A DNA stretch of 30,677 nucleotides. Origin: Elysia marginata (taxonomy: Eukaryota; Mollusca; Gastropoda; Plakobranchidae). Of this stretch, positions 11,756 through 22,255 are shown piece by piece; the stretch's first letter is position 1; the number at the start of each line of letters is the position of its first letter. The notes under the pieces were generated by a model. That model saw nothing but the letters and a program-made list of their open reading frames with translations. It searched no databases and was not told the origin of the DNA. The stretch lies in contig BMAT01004849.1 of the NCBI GenBank assembly GCA_019649035.1, positions 192,601-223,277 on the forward strand, written 5' to 3'. Both the position numbers and the translations under genes were made by a program.

Positions 11756-12690
11756 CAAAATATATAGTAATAAATGTAAATTGATTGATAAATCTATATA
11801 CATATATGCAGTAATCTTTCCGCAATCTACTTTCTTTCTCTCTGTATCTTTCATTCTGAAGAAAAATCTCGGTATCTCACACTCCTAAAAATCTTTCTCT
11901 CTTTTCCACTCCATCTTTCTCGCTTCATCACTTCTCTTCTTTGACTCGTTTTTCTCTCTCCATATATACATGTACATACAGAGACATGGCAAGGCTAAGA
12001 TGGACATGATTTCTCCGGCTACTCACACATCTCCTCGTGTAACGCAACGTGCAGGCGCATTGATTTCTTGCTTCTTATTACAGCTTGACAGCCTTCAGAT
12101 GTCTTGAATTCAGGCTTTCCCCTATGAGATGGTTTTACTGTATTTCCGACTCATTCCTATGTGACTGGAAGATTGCTTCTTCGATTTTCCAATAACTTAG
12201 GTCGCCTGATCTATCGGGTTTCCCCCAAAACGCTATTAAGTAATATATATTATCCTTATTCTGTTCTTTGTAATTCAACCCACAAAATCTCAATCGAGCA
12301 TGTCAAAGGATGTGTACCAACTTTATTTGCAGATCAGCACCTTGCTTATCTTTTAAAACTAAAAACAACACATTTTTTCTGGTTCAAGAATAATAAAATG
12401 TTGTTATAATTGTATTAATATAATTGTTTTTTTAAACATGCAGGCTATTCTCTGAAGTAGCCTACCTCAGCGTTGGTTGAGATAAAATGTTCTCAACTTC
12501 CCAGTTTTAGTAAAAGAATGATAAATTTGTATGTTCATGATATTGTGTGGTTTATCTAATTTGTCGTTGAAGAACATTTCTATGCAATCATGACAAAAAT
12601 TAATGTTATGTATATTTCATGAAAAGCGATACCATATAAAATTTTCCACCACAAATTAACAACATAAAGCAAAGTGTCAACGAGATTCTA
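11756..12690. other. Gene-free stretch with a pyrimidine-rich block
   Basis: About 11815-11965 is a C/T-rich block (TTTCTTTCTCTCTG and similar), the opposite-strand version of the purine-rich blocks seen elsewhere in the window. An 82-codon frame at 12161-12409 begins at a non-ATG codon and shows no motif. No gene is supported. Confidence 0.5.
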
Positions 12691-12800
12691 TCACCCGCCC
12701 CCCACCCCTAGCCAGAGCCCCGAGGGCTGACAGGCTGACACCAAGGCGCGCCGCGTAATTTGCTCACAGCTCGTGAGCGTGTGGACCAGCAGTGCGACTA
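12690..12800 (+). promoter_or_regulatory. CpG-rich patch ending in a strong splice donor; candidate 5' exon
   Basis: This is the most GC- and CpG-rich patch in the window (CCCGCCCCCCACCCC, then GGCGCGCCGCG near 12746) and stands out from AT-rich flanks. It ends at CGACTA followed by GTGAGTAAAC, a near-consensus plus-strand 5' splice site with the intron starting at 12801. It contains no ATG. The simplest reading is a promoter/5' UTR exon of a gene whose coding exon is the ORF at 13390-13872. A 13356 acceptor (CAG, exon from 13357) would complete the intron. The splice model is inference. Confidence 0.35.
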
Positions 12801-12826
12801 GTGAGTAAACGATTACTGTTTGCTCC

Positions 12827-13000
12827 ATGGATCCTCATGGTAACAGTGCGGCCTTTCACTTCAGTGTTGTGGTTCAAGTTGACAACATTCAAGTTGGTGC
12901 CGCTCGGCTCATCTTTCTTGGACTAATTGGCATGAGTGACCCGTTGAATTCGATTCAAGACAAGACGAAAATGTCATTCGACGGCGAACTGTTAATTTGA
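12827..13000 (+). CDS. Possible 57-residue small ORF (upstream/intronic)
   Basis: An ATG at 12827 opens 57 codons to TGA at 12998-13000. The peptide begins MDPHGNSAAFHFSVVVQVDN, has a hydrophobic middle (VGAARLIFLGLIGM, residues 24-36) and ends in a polar stretch with KMSFDGELLI. Composition and base content look more protein-like than neighbouring random frames, and it lies between the CpG-rich patch and the 160-residue ORF. It could be an independent micropeptide, an upstream ORF of an unspliced transcript, or a chance frame in a GC-richer promoter region. The start context is mediocre (T at -3, G at +4). No homologue is recognised. Confidence 0.25.
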   Translation: MDPHGNSAAFHFSVVVQVDNIQVGAARLIFLGLIGMSDPLNSIQDKTKMSFDGELLI

Positions 13001-13389
13001 ATGCTGTTTTAGAATTATATAACTTTGTAGATCTAGGTTTACCTTATCCAGCACGAGCCAGGGCCTGTTGTGTGAATTTTGCATATTTTAAGCTTGCAGT
13101 AAAAAAATAACGCTAAAAGAAGTTAACATCGTTTTGCTAGATATGAAAGTAAAAACAAAGATAAATAAGTAACAATAAATCAATGATCATGATAAAGCAA
13201 AGTGGATATTTATGGAACATTCTTCGCAAAACCGAGAGACATAATCTTTATTCATAAACCTCTAAAGCAAGACTTTTTGTTATCCTATACAGTCAACAAC
13301 TGTGACTTTATGTTAACCTTCGTTGTTGTATTTTCCTGATACCTGAATTAAACCAGCGACTTCTGAAAAGAAACGCTGCTGTGACAACG

Positions 13390-13872
13390 ATGCTGCAAGC
13401 ACCTGGTTTAGGCTACCAACAGCTAGCGCCATGGACACAAACATCCTTTGGTGTGAACGTGTCAGGTTTCGCACTAAACCTTTCCCTCAACGAATCCGAT
13501 TCTTTTCAAAACAGCATCAAGATCAAGGACGACAAAAACAGAACAGCCAACAGTGGCGTAACTTCCTCTCTTCTACTTTCGCAACTCTTACAAACTACAC
13601 TGACTCTTTCAGAGGAGCAATCCCACCCTTCAAACATGCCCTTGAATGTAAAAAGAGAGAGAACATCCAGAAATGACTCCTCAGTCATTATCAAAATTTC
13701 CCTATTGCTTGTCGTAACGGCTTTTGTTCTGGTGGCCTCCTACAAATTTGTCGTGCACCTTTTCGTGGGCTATTCGGACAGAAAGGATGATCCCTTTAGC
13801 GACAGTTGCTCAGAGGACGAAGATTCAACAGGCATGAAAAAACATCACGGTCCTATTCTAGACATCGGTTGA
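13390..13872 (+). CDS. Unrecognised single-pass membrane protein, 160 residues
   Basis: This is the best coding candidate in the window. I chose the ATG at 13390 (A at -3). The frame is open upstream only to 13306, and a possible acceptor CAG ends at 13356, so this may instead be a last exon with extra N-terminal residues. Residues 1-95 are polar and hold five N-glycosylation sequons (N23VS, N30LS, N34ES, N50RT, N95DS). Residues 99-126 form one hydrophobic segment with core ISLLLVVTAFVLVAS. Residues 129-160 are a short tail with an acidic, casein-kinase-2-like cluster (SDSCSEDEDST, 137-147) and a KKHH stretch. No signal peptide is visible, so it would be type III or needs an upstream exon. 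The sequons suggest an outside N-terminus, but basic residues flank both sides of the membrane segment. Base content is clearly less AT-rich than the flanks. I do not recognise the family. Confidence 0.55.
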   Translation: MLQAPGLGYQQLAPWTQTSFGVNVSGFALNLSLNESDSFQNSIKIKDDKNRTANSGVTSSLLLSQLLQTTLTLSEEQSHPSNMPLNVKRERTSRNDSSVIIKISLLLVVTAFVLVASYKFVVHLFVGYSDRKDDPFSDSCSEDEDSTGMKKHHGPILDIG

Positions 13873-13878
13873 CACGGA

Positions 13879-13884
13879 AATAAA
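13879..13884 (+). promoter_or_regulatory. AATAAA hexamer just after the 160-codon ORF
   Basis: A canonical polyadenylation hexamer begins 7 bases after the TGA stop at 13870-13872. If used, it would give an unusually short 3' UTR. In AT-rich DNA the hexamer is frequent by chance, so support is weak. Confidence 0.25.
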
Positions 13885-16800
13885 ACAGTCATGCCTTGCT
13901 GCAACTTGAGGAAAAAAGCTTGTCCGTCATCCTTCGGAATTCATGATAGATTTACCCCTAGAAAATGACCTCTTTTACAGTCACCTTTCTCATAGATCAT
14001 ATGTTTGCTTTGAGCTTATCCAGTGGACCAACTTGATACATTGCACAGATTATGTTCATAAATTTGTAAGTTAAAAAACCCCTATTTATAGACACAATTT
14101 TGTGAAAAAAAAGGCAAACACTTTCCCAACGTAGGACAATTTATACTCAAAGTAGTTTTATTCGACATTTGAAGTTTGCTTTTTAACCTCGTATGTTTGG
14201 ACTTTATATATTTTTCAACCGTTAAAGGTATAACCGACACGCAAGAGAAATGACACAGATTATTAATCCGTAACTATTGATATACATTATATTTTAGAAC
14301 ACGGTGCTTCTTGTCTTTCAGGGGAATTAGAAAGAAGTTGGTTGATTATATTGTAACGGTGATGATGGAAAAAAGGAGACCTGTTTGTATCCGTTTGATG
14401 TCCTGTGTTCGAAATGATAAGCATCTAAATCGCTCATTGAATGAAATTTAAGTATCTTTATCACACATAAATACAGTACCCTAAGGGCAGCAGGAGAATG
14501 TGAATAATCGATTCCCAACCCTAACCGCTCTGTGGCTCCGGCAAGAATATATTGTACTTCGAATACTCAAGGAAAATTTAGGAAAACTGACAAGAATTTC
14601 GGTTAATATATAGGTTGGTTTTTACAACGTTTAATTACAAAATGAGATTTAAAAAGTGATCAATTTAAAAACAAAGCGAGGGAAAACAAATTTTTGTTTA
14701 TTTACGGAATGAGTTAAGTAAAAAGCACTAATCTGATAACTAATGTTAAAGTTTAAATTATGATGGGTAATTTCTGTTTTGCTCAATCGATCACCATGTC
14801 TTGCATCGCATACACATCTTCTCTGACTGTAACAGATTAGATAAAAAGCAACTATTTAGTTATCTTTTCCGCTTTTGACAGTATTTTCTTAGGCATTTTA
14901 AAATTTGTTGAAAAACTTTAATAGCCTGCTTATTGGCAAGTTAAACATTTTCCATTGTTGCGACACAATGTAACATTTACTGTTGTATTTGTTCTGTCAT
15001 TTTCACCCTTTAAGTAAACCTGGTTTACTTGAATAAAATGGAAAAAATGAAATCGCATTTATTAAAGACCAAGCACATTTACCCAAAACCTTTTTGTGTT
15101 GCATCAGTTTGACAAATAACAGTCTAGCCACAATCGATTACATTTGCATTTTGAATACAAATTCAGACACGGTTATATTTTGAATGGACAAACATTATTG
15201 TCTGTGAGGCTGGCTGGAACATTTTGTTTCAATGTTGAATTATAACTTTGATTTTCTTAAAGTGTTTATTTTAACTCTTCCACAAAATTTTAAAAACAAG
15301 ACAAGCCTTAGAGATTTCGATTTTAAGACACTCAAGTATAATAAGCTATAAATTGAAACGTACGCTAGTAGTTTATTTGAAAATCTTTTAAAATATCATT
15401 TTAAACTGTTTAAATGTGAAGGTAACTCGTTCGCTTTTCCTTGAGTTTGAAATACTTTTATAATATGAATTATGTTAAAATGGAGAGTGTCGGTTAAAAG
15501 GACTTTACATTGAGCCACGCGCAGTAGTTTTTCTAAATACTATTGAAAAGCTGAAACACATAATTTCTCTAGCAAAGTGTTATACAAAATTGAAACAAGT
15601 AATGAACGCTAGAGTGTTAGAAATTCATTGAAATTAATAATTATAACTGTCTCGGGGGACTTTCGACACTTTCACTTAGGCCTATATTAATGTGTTTTTT
15701 GTCAAGTGACTGCAGAGATAATCCGCTATCATTATAAACAATCTATGATTTATCAAAGATTTTGTTATGGGTTCAATTTGTGTGGGACAATCTCTTATGC
15801 TTTCTGTGAATTATATCTTTTTGCATTACCGTGCTGTCATGGCTTTTATCAATTACTTGACATTGTCTATTGAACATTTTTACCCAAGTCGTTAGAAAAT
15901 TGATAGAATGAAAGTTCACAACTAACTGTTTAGTACAGATAAGGTGGACGACTACATGCGCGCGATAAAGCAAGACACTACTCATTTTACATCATGTTAT
16001 TGGCAAACATAAAACAGCCGTGGATTTGGTTCAATAATCCCTTATCTTTGGGAAAGAAATTCCAAAAACAGTTTAAATTATTTATTGAACCTGTCATAAA
16101 CACTTGTCAAATTTTAAAAAAAGTTGCCGGTGGCTGTATACTTTCTCCTCTTTAGCCTCCCTCTTTTCATTCATCTTTCTTCTGTCTGGCTTTGCTTTCC
16201 TATGTTCTCTCTGTCTTTTTCTAAACGTCTCTACCTTCTGCTATTGTTCTGAAGCTTCTCTCCACACACTCACACTCTCTATGTGTATCTCTGTCTTCAA
16301 ATGTACAGACCTGCTTGTATCGCTTTCTCTAGCTCTCTCTTTTTATTCCCATTGGCCTTTAACTTTTCATATTACTTTCGTTAGTCTCTAACTCTTCTAT
16401 CTTTCCTCCGTCCTGGGTCCAACCTATTAAACGTACACCAACCTAGTCACTTCCATACATCCCATTACCCTTACACAAGACAAAAATATCATAAGCAACA
16501 CGATGGAAGAAAGAAAAGGTTGTGAAGCGGCGTATTCCGCAAACCTGTCTCTTGGTTTACAAGAGGAACGTAAACAGTTTACACTCGTATCTTTACACTC
16601 AGGAGAGTCAAAACGTGAGCTTGTTTTATGACATTTTTCGGACTATTTTTTTCATGAACCAAAACTCTCACTAAAATAAAAAAGGTTTTGAATCGTCCAA
16701 AAGTTAGGCAACATATAAAAAAACAGCAACTGACAAGGTATATTTGGTTTATTGCTAAAGCAATAATCAAAATATTAAAGAAGAAAAACGAAAACCATAA

Positions 16801-17974
16801 CCACATTAAAGCAAGTATTATACACACAATTTTTTCCTGCGTGGGGCAAGTGGGATGTTATGGATATGTAAACAAGAACATCAACTGGAAAATGCTTATT
16901 AAACTATTTATTGCGTCATCTACACTACAAACCAGTTTAGAGTAATAGGTGAACTGGGGGCGAGTTAGAACTTTGATATATACTAACTGTTAATTATTAA
17001 CATTCTGAAATTGGTATTTTAAAAGAAAAATAAGACTGGAATGTTTGATTCTCAAGAAAAAGAGCTCAATTCAAATCTAGTTTTGGTAGCACGTGCCTGC
17101 TATAGCCTGGCAACTTCACATTTACTATAGTGTTAGGCCCCATTAAACACTTCACACCCATTGTTGATCAGAACTAACCAGGTTACATCGGAATTGAGAA
17201 TTTTGTTTTAATGCAAAAATATCCCACTTAAACATTGTTATTTTGTGAGAGTGCTTGCAGTTTGAGATCATTGAGACCTCTTTGATTCATTTGAATATAT
17301 ATTTATTTCTAATTTTAAGTAATGAAAAAACTAACATCAAAAAGCTTGTTGGCTTGCGAAGTGAGTAGTTTTAAACGTATTTAAATTAATGAGATTGTAA
17401 CGGTATGACTTTTGTTGTTAGTGGAATAATGCTGATGCTTGGAATGAAACACGCTTTTTTATTTCTTCATTTCCATCGAGTTTTTTTTAAAGTCTGGTAC
17501 CATATCTGCATTCTTTTTCATAAATTATGTTCATGTTAAAATTGAATAAGCTGGAATGTATGTTTTTTTAAATTCTTGAATGTCAACATTTTAAGTATAC
17601 ATGGTATAATATTTTTGTCATTTTCTCAAACTGATTGAATTGTGTCATTTCTTATTTTATTTACCAAGTTGATAAACTGAATCATGCGGCCACGTTCCCT
17701 CAATACAATCATGAACTTAACAATCTTTATTCTTTTGTGTTATCTTTTTACCCCCTGAGCCATAAACATGGTTTAATCTGTATTCTGTTTCTTTCTTCTT
17801 TTTTTTCTTCCCATGCTATTGTATATTGTGATTTTTTGAACGAAGGAAAAAATGCCTACACCATTTAAACAACTTCTATTTATGACCAATATTAGGTTAT
17901 TGGCTAAAACCGCGAAAATTTTAGATTTAAAAAATCTTAAACTTATAACGTTAACATCATGAGAACTGTAGTGA
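13885..17974. other. Long non-coding stretch
   Basis: No gene is recognised. The stretch is AT-rich with many stops in all frames. About 16140-16400 is a C/T-rich block with CTCTCT motifs, giving a low-complexity 95-codon frame that I do not regard as a gene. The first part could be 3' UTR of the ORF ending at 13872. Apart from the palindrome at 15012-15030, no structure stood out. Confidence 0.55.
15012..15037 (+). terminator. Perfect 9-bp palindrome next to AATAAA
   Basis: AAGTAAACC (15012-15020), one T, then GGTTTACTT (15022-15030) form a perfect inverted repeat. The stem extends outward with TTT against GAA (one wobble). AATAAA follows at 15032-15037. If the transcript of the 13390 ORF runs this far, the site could be its 3' end. 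There is no direct evidence of that, and chance is possible. Confidence 0.25.
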
Positions 17975-18400
17975 ATTTTTCTTCTTAAAACCCAGTCTGA
18001 TCTTGTCGAAGCAGCAGATGATGGTCTTGTGCCTGTGGTAGCTCTGTTGGATCTCGCTGCTGCTTTCGACACGATCGACCATGAAATCCTTCTTGATCGC
18101 TTATGTTATTCTTTTGGTATCACAGACACTGCGTTGAAGTGGCTTGCATCATTTCGCACCGGCAACATCTGTCCTTAGATTCGGAGTGCCCTAGGGCTCA
18201 GTATTAGAACCAATTTTTATCTCTGTACCACAGTTGGGCACCTTGGGTTCAAATTTCATAGATGCAGATAACACTCAAATTTACAAATCTTAAATTCTTT
18301 GAATGGTTGTGTATGTAACATCTCTACCTGGATGGCCTGAAAAAAAAGTTGAGCTCAACGAGAGCAAAGCTGAAGTCAACATAAACATACAAAGTTCTGC
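17975..18400 (+). mobile_element. LINE reverse-transcriptase core, CR1/L2/Jockey-like, decayed
   Basis: One frame (17975-18178) reads LLKTQSDLVEAADDGLVPVV and then ALLDLAAAFDTIDHEILLDR, followed by a FGITDTALKWLASF block. These match the reverse-transcriptase fingers/palm of CR1/L2/Jockey-type non-LTR retrotransposons. After a frameshift, GVP-stop-GSVLEP (from 18183) corresponds to the GVPQGSVLGP motif with Q replaced by a TAG stop. DADNTQIYKS (from 18261) corresponds to the catalytic YADDTQLY box with Y to D and the second D to N. ISTWMA, then after another shift near an A-run KVELNESKAEVNI, fit the WM..N.LKLN..KTE block. Catalytic residues are lost and the reading frame is broken at least twice, so this is a dead 5'- and 3'-truncated copy. 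Confidence 0.85.
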
Positions 18401-19252
18401 CAGGCGTACAGTCGCGATAATCATTTATTCATTACAAAATCAGGCTAAACAAGAGGCGATACGGGGACTCAATGGGCAAGGCCATTGCAGGCTACGTAGT
18501 CCATAGTGACTCCAATAAATTATTCGCAATATGAAAGCGAAATATTTTTTCTTATACTTCAAATCGAGTTGTGGAGAGAGGGACAATGGTAGAGATAGCG
18601 AGAAATAGGGGAAAAAGGAAGAGATTAGAAAGATAAAAGAGAGTGGGGAGAAAATATAATTATTAGATTTTAAGTCTTTAAAGACTCCACAGTGAAAAAT
18701 ATCATTATTTCATCAACGCCAAGTATGAAGTCTTCTCGAAACACAATAGAGCCAGAAATGCGTAAGAAAGAGCACTCTAATGATTCTGACTTGATAAAAC
18801 TTTTTCTGCGTGGCATGGATCCTCTCCTCTTTGAAGCATGTAGGCTAAAGCTAGCTTGAGAGACGCACCCCAGTCTCTCTCACTTAGCAAATGCTTTATC
18901 TAACCTAAACAGTACGGATTTTCTAGGCTTTACCGAAAGTATCAGCCTGTAAACTAAATGAAAATTCCAGCCTAAACTCCTCTGTCCTTCAAATCTTATA
19001 AAACCACAAGCTCGCAGGATAGCGCATATAAAAGCGCAATATACCTTTACACTTTTGTGACCAACAATATACAGTAAGTTAGCATTGCGAGTTGAGAATT
19101 ATGCATCAAAGTGCGAATACAAAAAATACTTTGTTAAAATTTTTTATGCAGTGAAAGCATTTAAACATAGACGAATATTTCATTTTTTGGTCCATCGAAA
19201 TTATCCAAGTTTAGAGCGCGGGATAAGACCAGTGTAAATCTATAGGATAACG
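18401..19252. other. Gene-free stretch with purine-rich segment
   Basis: A purine-rich stretch (GAGAGAGGGA, GGAAGAGATTAGAAAG) lies at about 18570-18655. It resembles the GA/GATA-rich flanks of repeats further right. No coding motif is seen in the rest. Confidence 0.5.
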
Positions 19253-19449
19253 TCACCAAACCTGCACGAAGGCGCTTGTTAGCTGCTGGTGAGAACACTG
19301 TCTTTGGCTAATACCCAGTCTTGTTTCGCTAACGGACACCTTGGATAAGCTGGGATTAGTGCTTTCCTTATCACGTCCGGTTATTGCATGGCCTCGGCCA
19401 AAACCTTGCACGTCAAGGCTATGTTTGATACGGAACTTCGGAAGAAAAT
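19253..19449 (-). CDS. Weak minus-strand exon candidate
   Basis: On the minus strand a pyrimidine tract and AAACAG (TTTTGTTTTCTTACCC...GAAACAG) would place an acceptor just before 19449. An open frame then runs to a stop at 19253-19255. It includes FRIKHSLDVQGFGRGHAITG and SKVSVSETRLGISQRQ. The block is less AT-rich than its surroundings. No ATG starts the frame in place and no partner exon is seen. It could be one exon of an unknown gene, an unrecognised repeat, or chance. Confidence 0.15.
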
Positions 19450-19696
19450 CTGTTTCCAACAGGGTAAGAAAACAAAAATGTCTTTTTGAATTATAGTTTT
19501 TAAAACAATTTCCTTGAAAGTTCAAATGCAAAATGGGTGACTATACAAAAGAATTCAAAGATCATAATTATTAGCTACCTTGGTATAAAAAGTATTGAAG
19601 CTATTTATACACAATTAGAAGAATTAAGATTATTAGACACTAGCGAATGCAGATACAGAAAGATTGTGAGGAAAAGAAAAAAGTGTAAAATATATA

Positions 19697-19745
19697 GGCA
19701 GTTAGGTAGATGTATAGATATATAGATAGATAGGTGGATAGATAT
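19697..19745. repeat. Imperfect GATA microsatellite
   Basis: GATAGATA/TAGGTAGA-type units with interruptions lie in a purine-rich context (GGAAAAGAAAAAAG upstream, GAAGAGAGAAAAAGAAAG downstream). This matches the internal structure of the repeat units at 28158-29700. Tyr/Leu/Ile-rich minus-strand frames here are by-products of the repeat. Confidence 0.8.
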
Positions 19746-19749
19746 GTTA

Positions 19750-21975
19750 GAAGATAAAGAAGAGAGAAAAAGAAAGTAGAGATAAAGAAACAAATTGATA
19801 TATAGTTAAGCAACACCCGCATAATGCTCAAAATAAAAAGAGGAGAAAATTGCATATAAACAAGTGATGTTGGCATTTAACTGTCACGATATTCACGTGA
19901 AAAGTGAGCTTATTAAATTATCTTGAGAACGGCATAGAAAAGTCTCTAGGGGACTTTCGCTCCATCAACCATGACTTTTGTTGCATATATAATGGTGTGA
20001 CGTCTTTGTAACTAAATAAACGTTATTGTAGATTTTAAAAAGGCAAGCAACCCTAAAATCTCTATAGATAAGTCAAATGCTATAGGCCTACTTTCTGCGC
20101 AAAAATAAAATCGTTCAATGTTAATCTTGAAATGTGTTTTTTGTTTGTTCTACAAATCTACCATACAAAAACATAATCCCCTTTGGTATAACCTGTTGGG
20201 GATAGTCCATCATGTCCAAAGACAAGAAGAAAATAAACAGACGAATAAGAAAATCTCAACAATATTGTAAAAAAATTTACGTCCATAGGCTGTCTGTGCG
20301 AATAGCATGCCGTAGATAAGTTAAAACCATAACCTATCCACCAAATCCAAGTTTTCTCATGATTCGCAGTGGAAATAACCATACAACCAAAAGCAAAACA
20401 CAGGATATCGAAAATCTTCCATTCCACCATCGTCTATGTGGTACTTTAGAGACTAAGGTCCCAATATATAGACTCAATGGTTGCGTTGCTCATGGTAGTT
20501 GTTACGGCTTTCCTGCCCTTCTTCAGTTTCTTGTAGGCTTATGTTTGAAAAAAAAAAGTTTCCAACGATATTATATGCTTGTAGATTCATTTATATAACT
20601 CATGTATGTATGATTACAGTAGAATTTTAAGTTATCGAGTTAACAAAATTGAAGTTGTGTAAGAAGACAGTCTAAAAACAAATTTGCCACTGTAATGAAT
20701 AAAGGAATTTTAGTTTATGTTATTTTATAATACTATGTGAAGTTTGAGAAAAGGGATAAAATTCCAAGCTATACTACTTTCAGGATTATACACCCGCCAA
20801 GTTTACGCTAAAATAAAAGGGGACATAAAACTACTGGTGGAAATTGTTTTCAAAGCAAGATAAAATTTAAAACATCGATGGAACTACAGCGCATAATGTT
20901 CAATAAGTTCGTGATCGTTTAAGTATTTAAAATACCTGCACCTCAGGTCGAAAACAGTGCACGCATGCTCTTAACGTTTTTTATCTTCACTGGTCAATAC
21001 CAGAACTTCTCGCAAAACTTGCGAGAATTCCAGTCATTCGTGTACAGTAACTGTAGACTGTTCTTTCAATTTTTAAAACTCCGCTGCAACTTGAGCCCAT
21101 CTGGTTGTCTTCCGAACGAATTTCTACTTTTAAATGTTTGAAAAAACCTTCTTTCTAAAGCTTGTGTGACTTTCCACCCTGAGGCAATCTCTACCCTTTA
21201 TGCTAAACATTTTGCCTCAACGTAAGCTTCGAATGACGTAGTTAAAATATTATGCTTTTAAAAATTCTGGACTTCAGTTTCATAACTTAAAAAAAGAGTT
21301 TCCCAAAAAAGAAAAAAAACCATCTTTTCATGATTTTTTTTTGGTTTTAGATTTCAATCTCATTTAAAAACTTGCTAATGCAGATTTTCAGAGACGGAAA
21401 TACCCTCTTGGGGTTTTCTGAGGAAATTACGAACTCCCCATTGATTTTCTGCAGTGCTATTTATCTCACTTTGAAAACTTCCTTCTCTCAATGATGATCT
21501 CTTCGCATAACGTATGTCCTAAAACTAGAAACTCAAACCTGTTTCGCTTCGTCATAACTCATAATTTCAAGAAAAACGGTAATTTTATGGCAGATCAAAC
21601 AACAAGAGAGAGTATCTTCAATTCACAATTAAACAATTATTGCATCAATACTTTTGTTTTTATACCAACGGTATAGATCTCTGCTTTTTAAACTAAGATT
21701 AGAAAAGAAAAACCTGCTGAGAACCTAATACCAAAGGGAAAAGAAAAAAGATCAAGATATGATGGTGAAACTAATTCGGATGGCAAAATAATCTGTAAGC
21801 GGTTAGAAGTTTGGTAAAATGTAACATTACAGAGAAGGAAATAATGATCTGTAAAAAAAACGTGCTTTCGAATTTTGTACATATAAGTTTGTCTTTTTGT
21901 CAAACGTTTATCATTAATATCTTTCTCGTATAAATATATCTTTTTGAATAAAATCAATTTCCTTGTATTGTAAAT
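19750..21975. other. Gene-free AT-rich stretch
   Basis: No gene or named repeat is recognised. Open frames of 60-90 codons (20158-20430 minus, 20359-20598 plus, 21688-21957 minus) overlap on both strands, lack motifs or splice context, and are treated as chance. Confidence 0.5.
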
Positions 21976-21979
21976 TTAT

Positions 21980-22255
21980 AATATGAATAAAAATAATAAA
22001 AATAATAGCATCAAAAAAATAATAATAATAGTAACAACAGTTTTTACTTATGATAACCACAGTAACAACAGTAACAGTAAAATTTGTAAGAATTTTAACA
22101 TCAGAGCGATAATATTAGCAACAGTAGTAGCAGTATAAATAATGTCGGTTATAATAGATGCAAAGGCAATAGTAGCAGTAAGCCCAGTAACGGTTGTAGT
22201 ACAATAGTATGGTGGAAGTAGCAATGCAGAAATAGTAGTAGTATATTAAAAGGGG
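21980..22255. repeat. Decayed trinucleotide (AAT/ACA/GTA) tract
   Basis: Short runs of AAT, AAC, GTA and AGC units (ATAATAATAATAGTAACAAC, AGTAACAACAGTAACAGTA, AGTAGTAGCAGTA, AATAGTAGTAGTA) recur across about 275 bases with substitutions between them. It looks like an old trinucleotide microsatellite, similar in unit type to the one around 11385-11755. Confidence 0.75.

Noticed and set aside
16104..16391. 95-codon Leu/Ser/Phe-rich frame resembling a membrane protein
   Set aside because: The hydrophobicity comes from a C/T-rich simple-sequence block and the start codon is not ATG.
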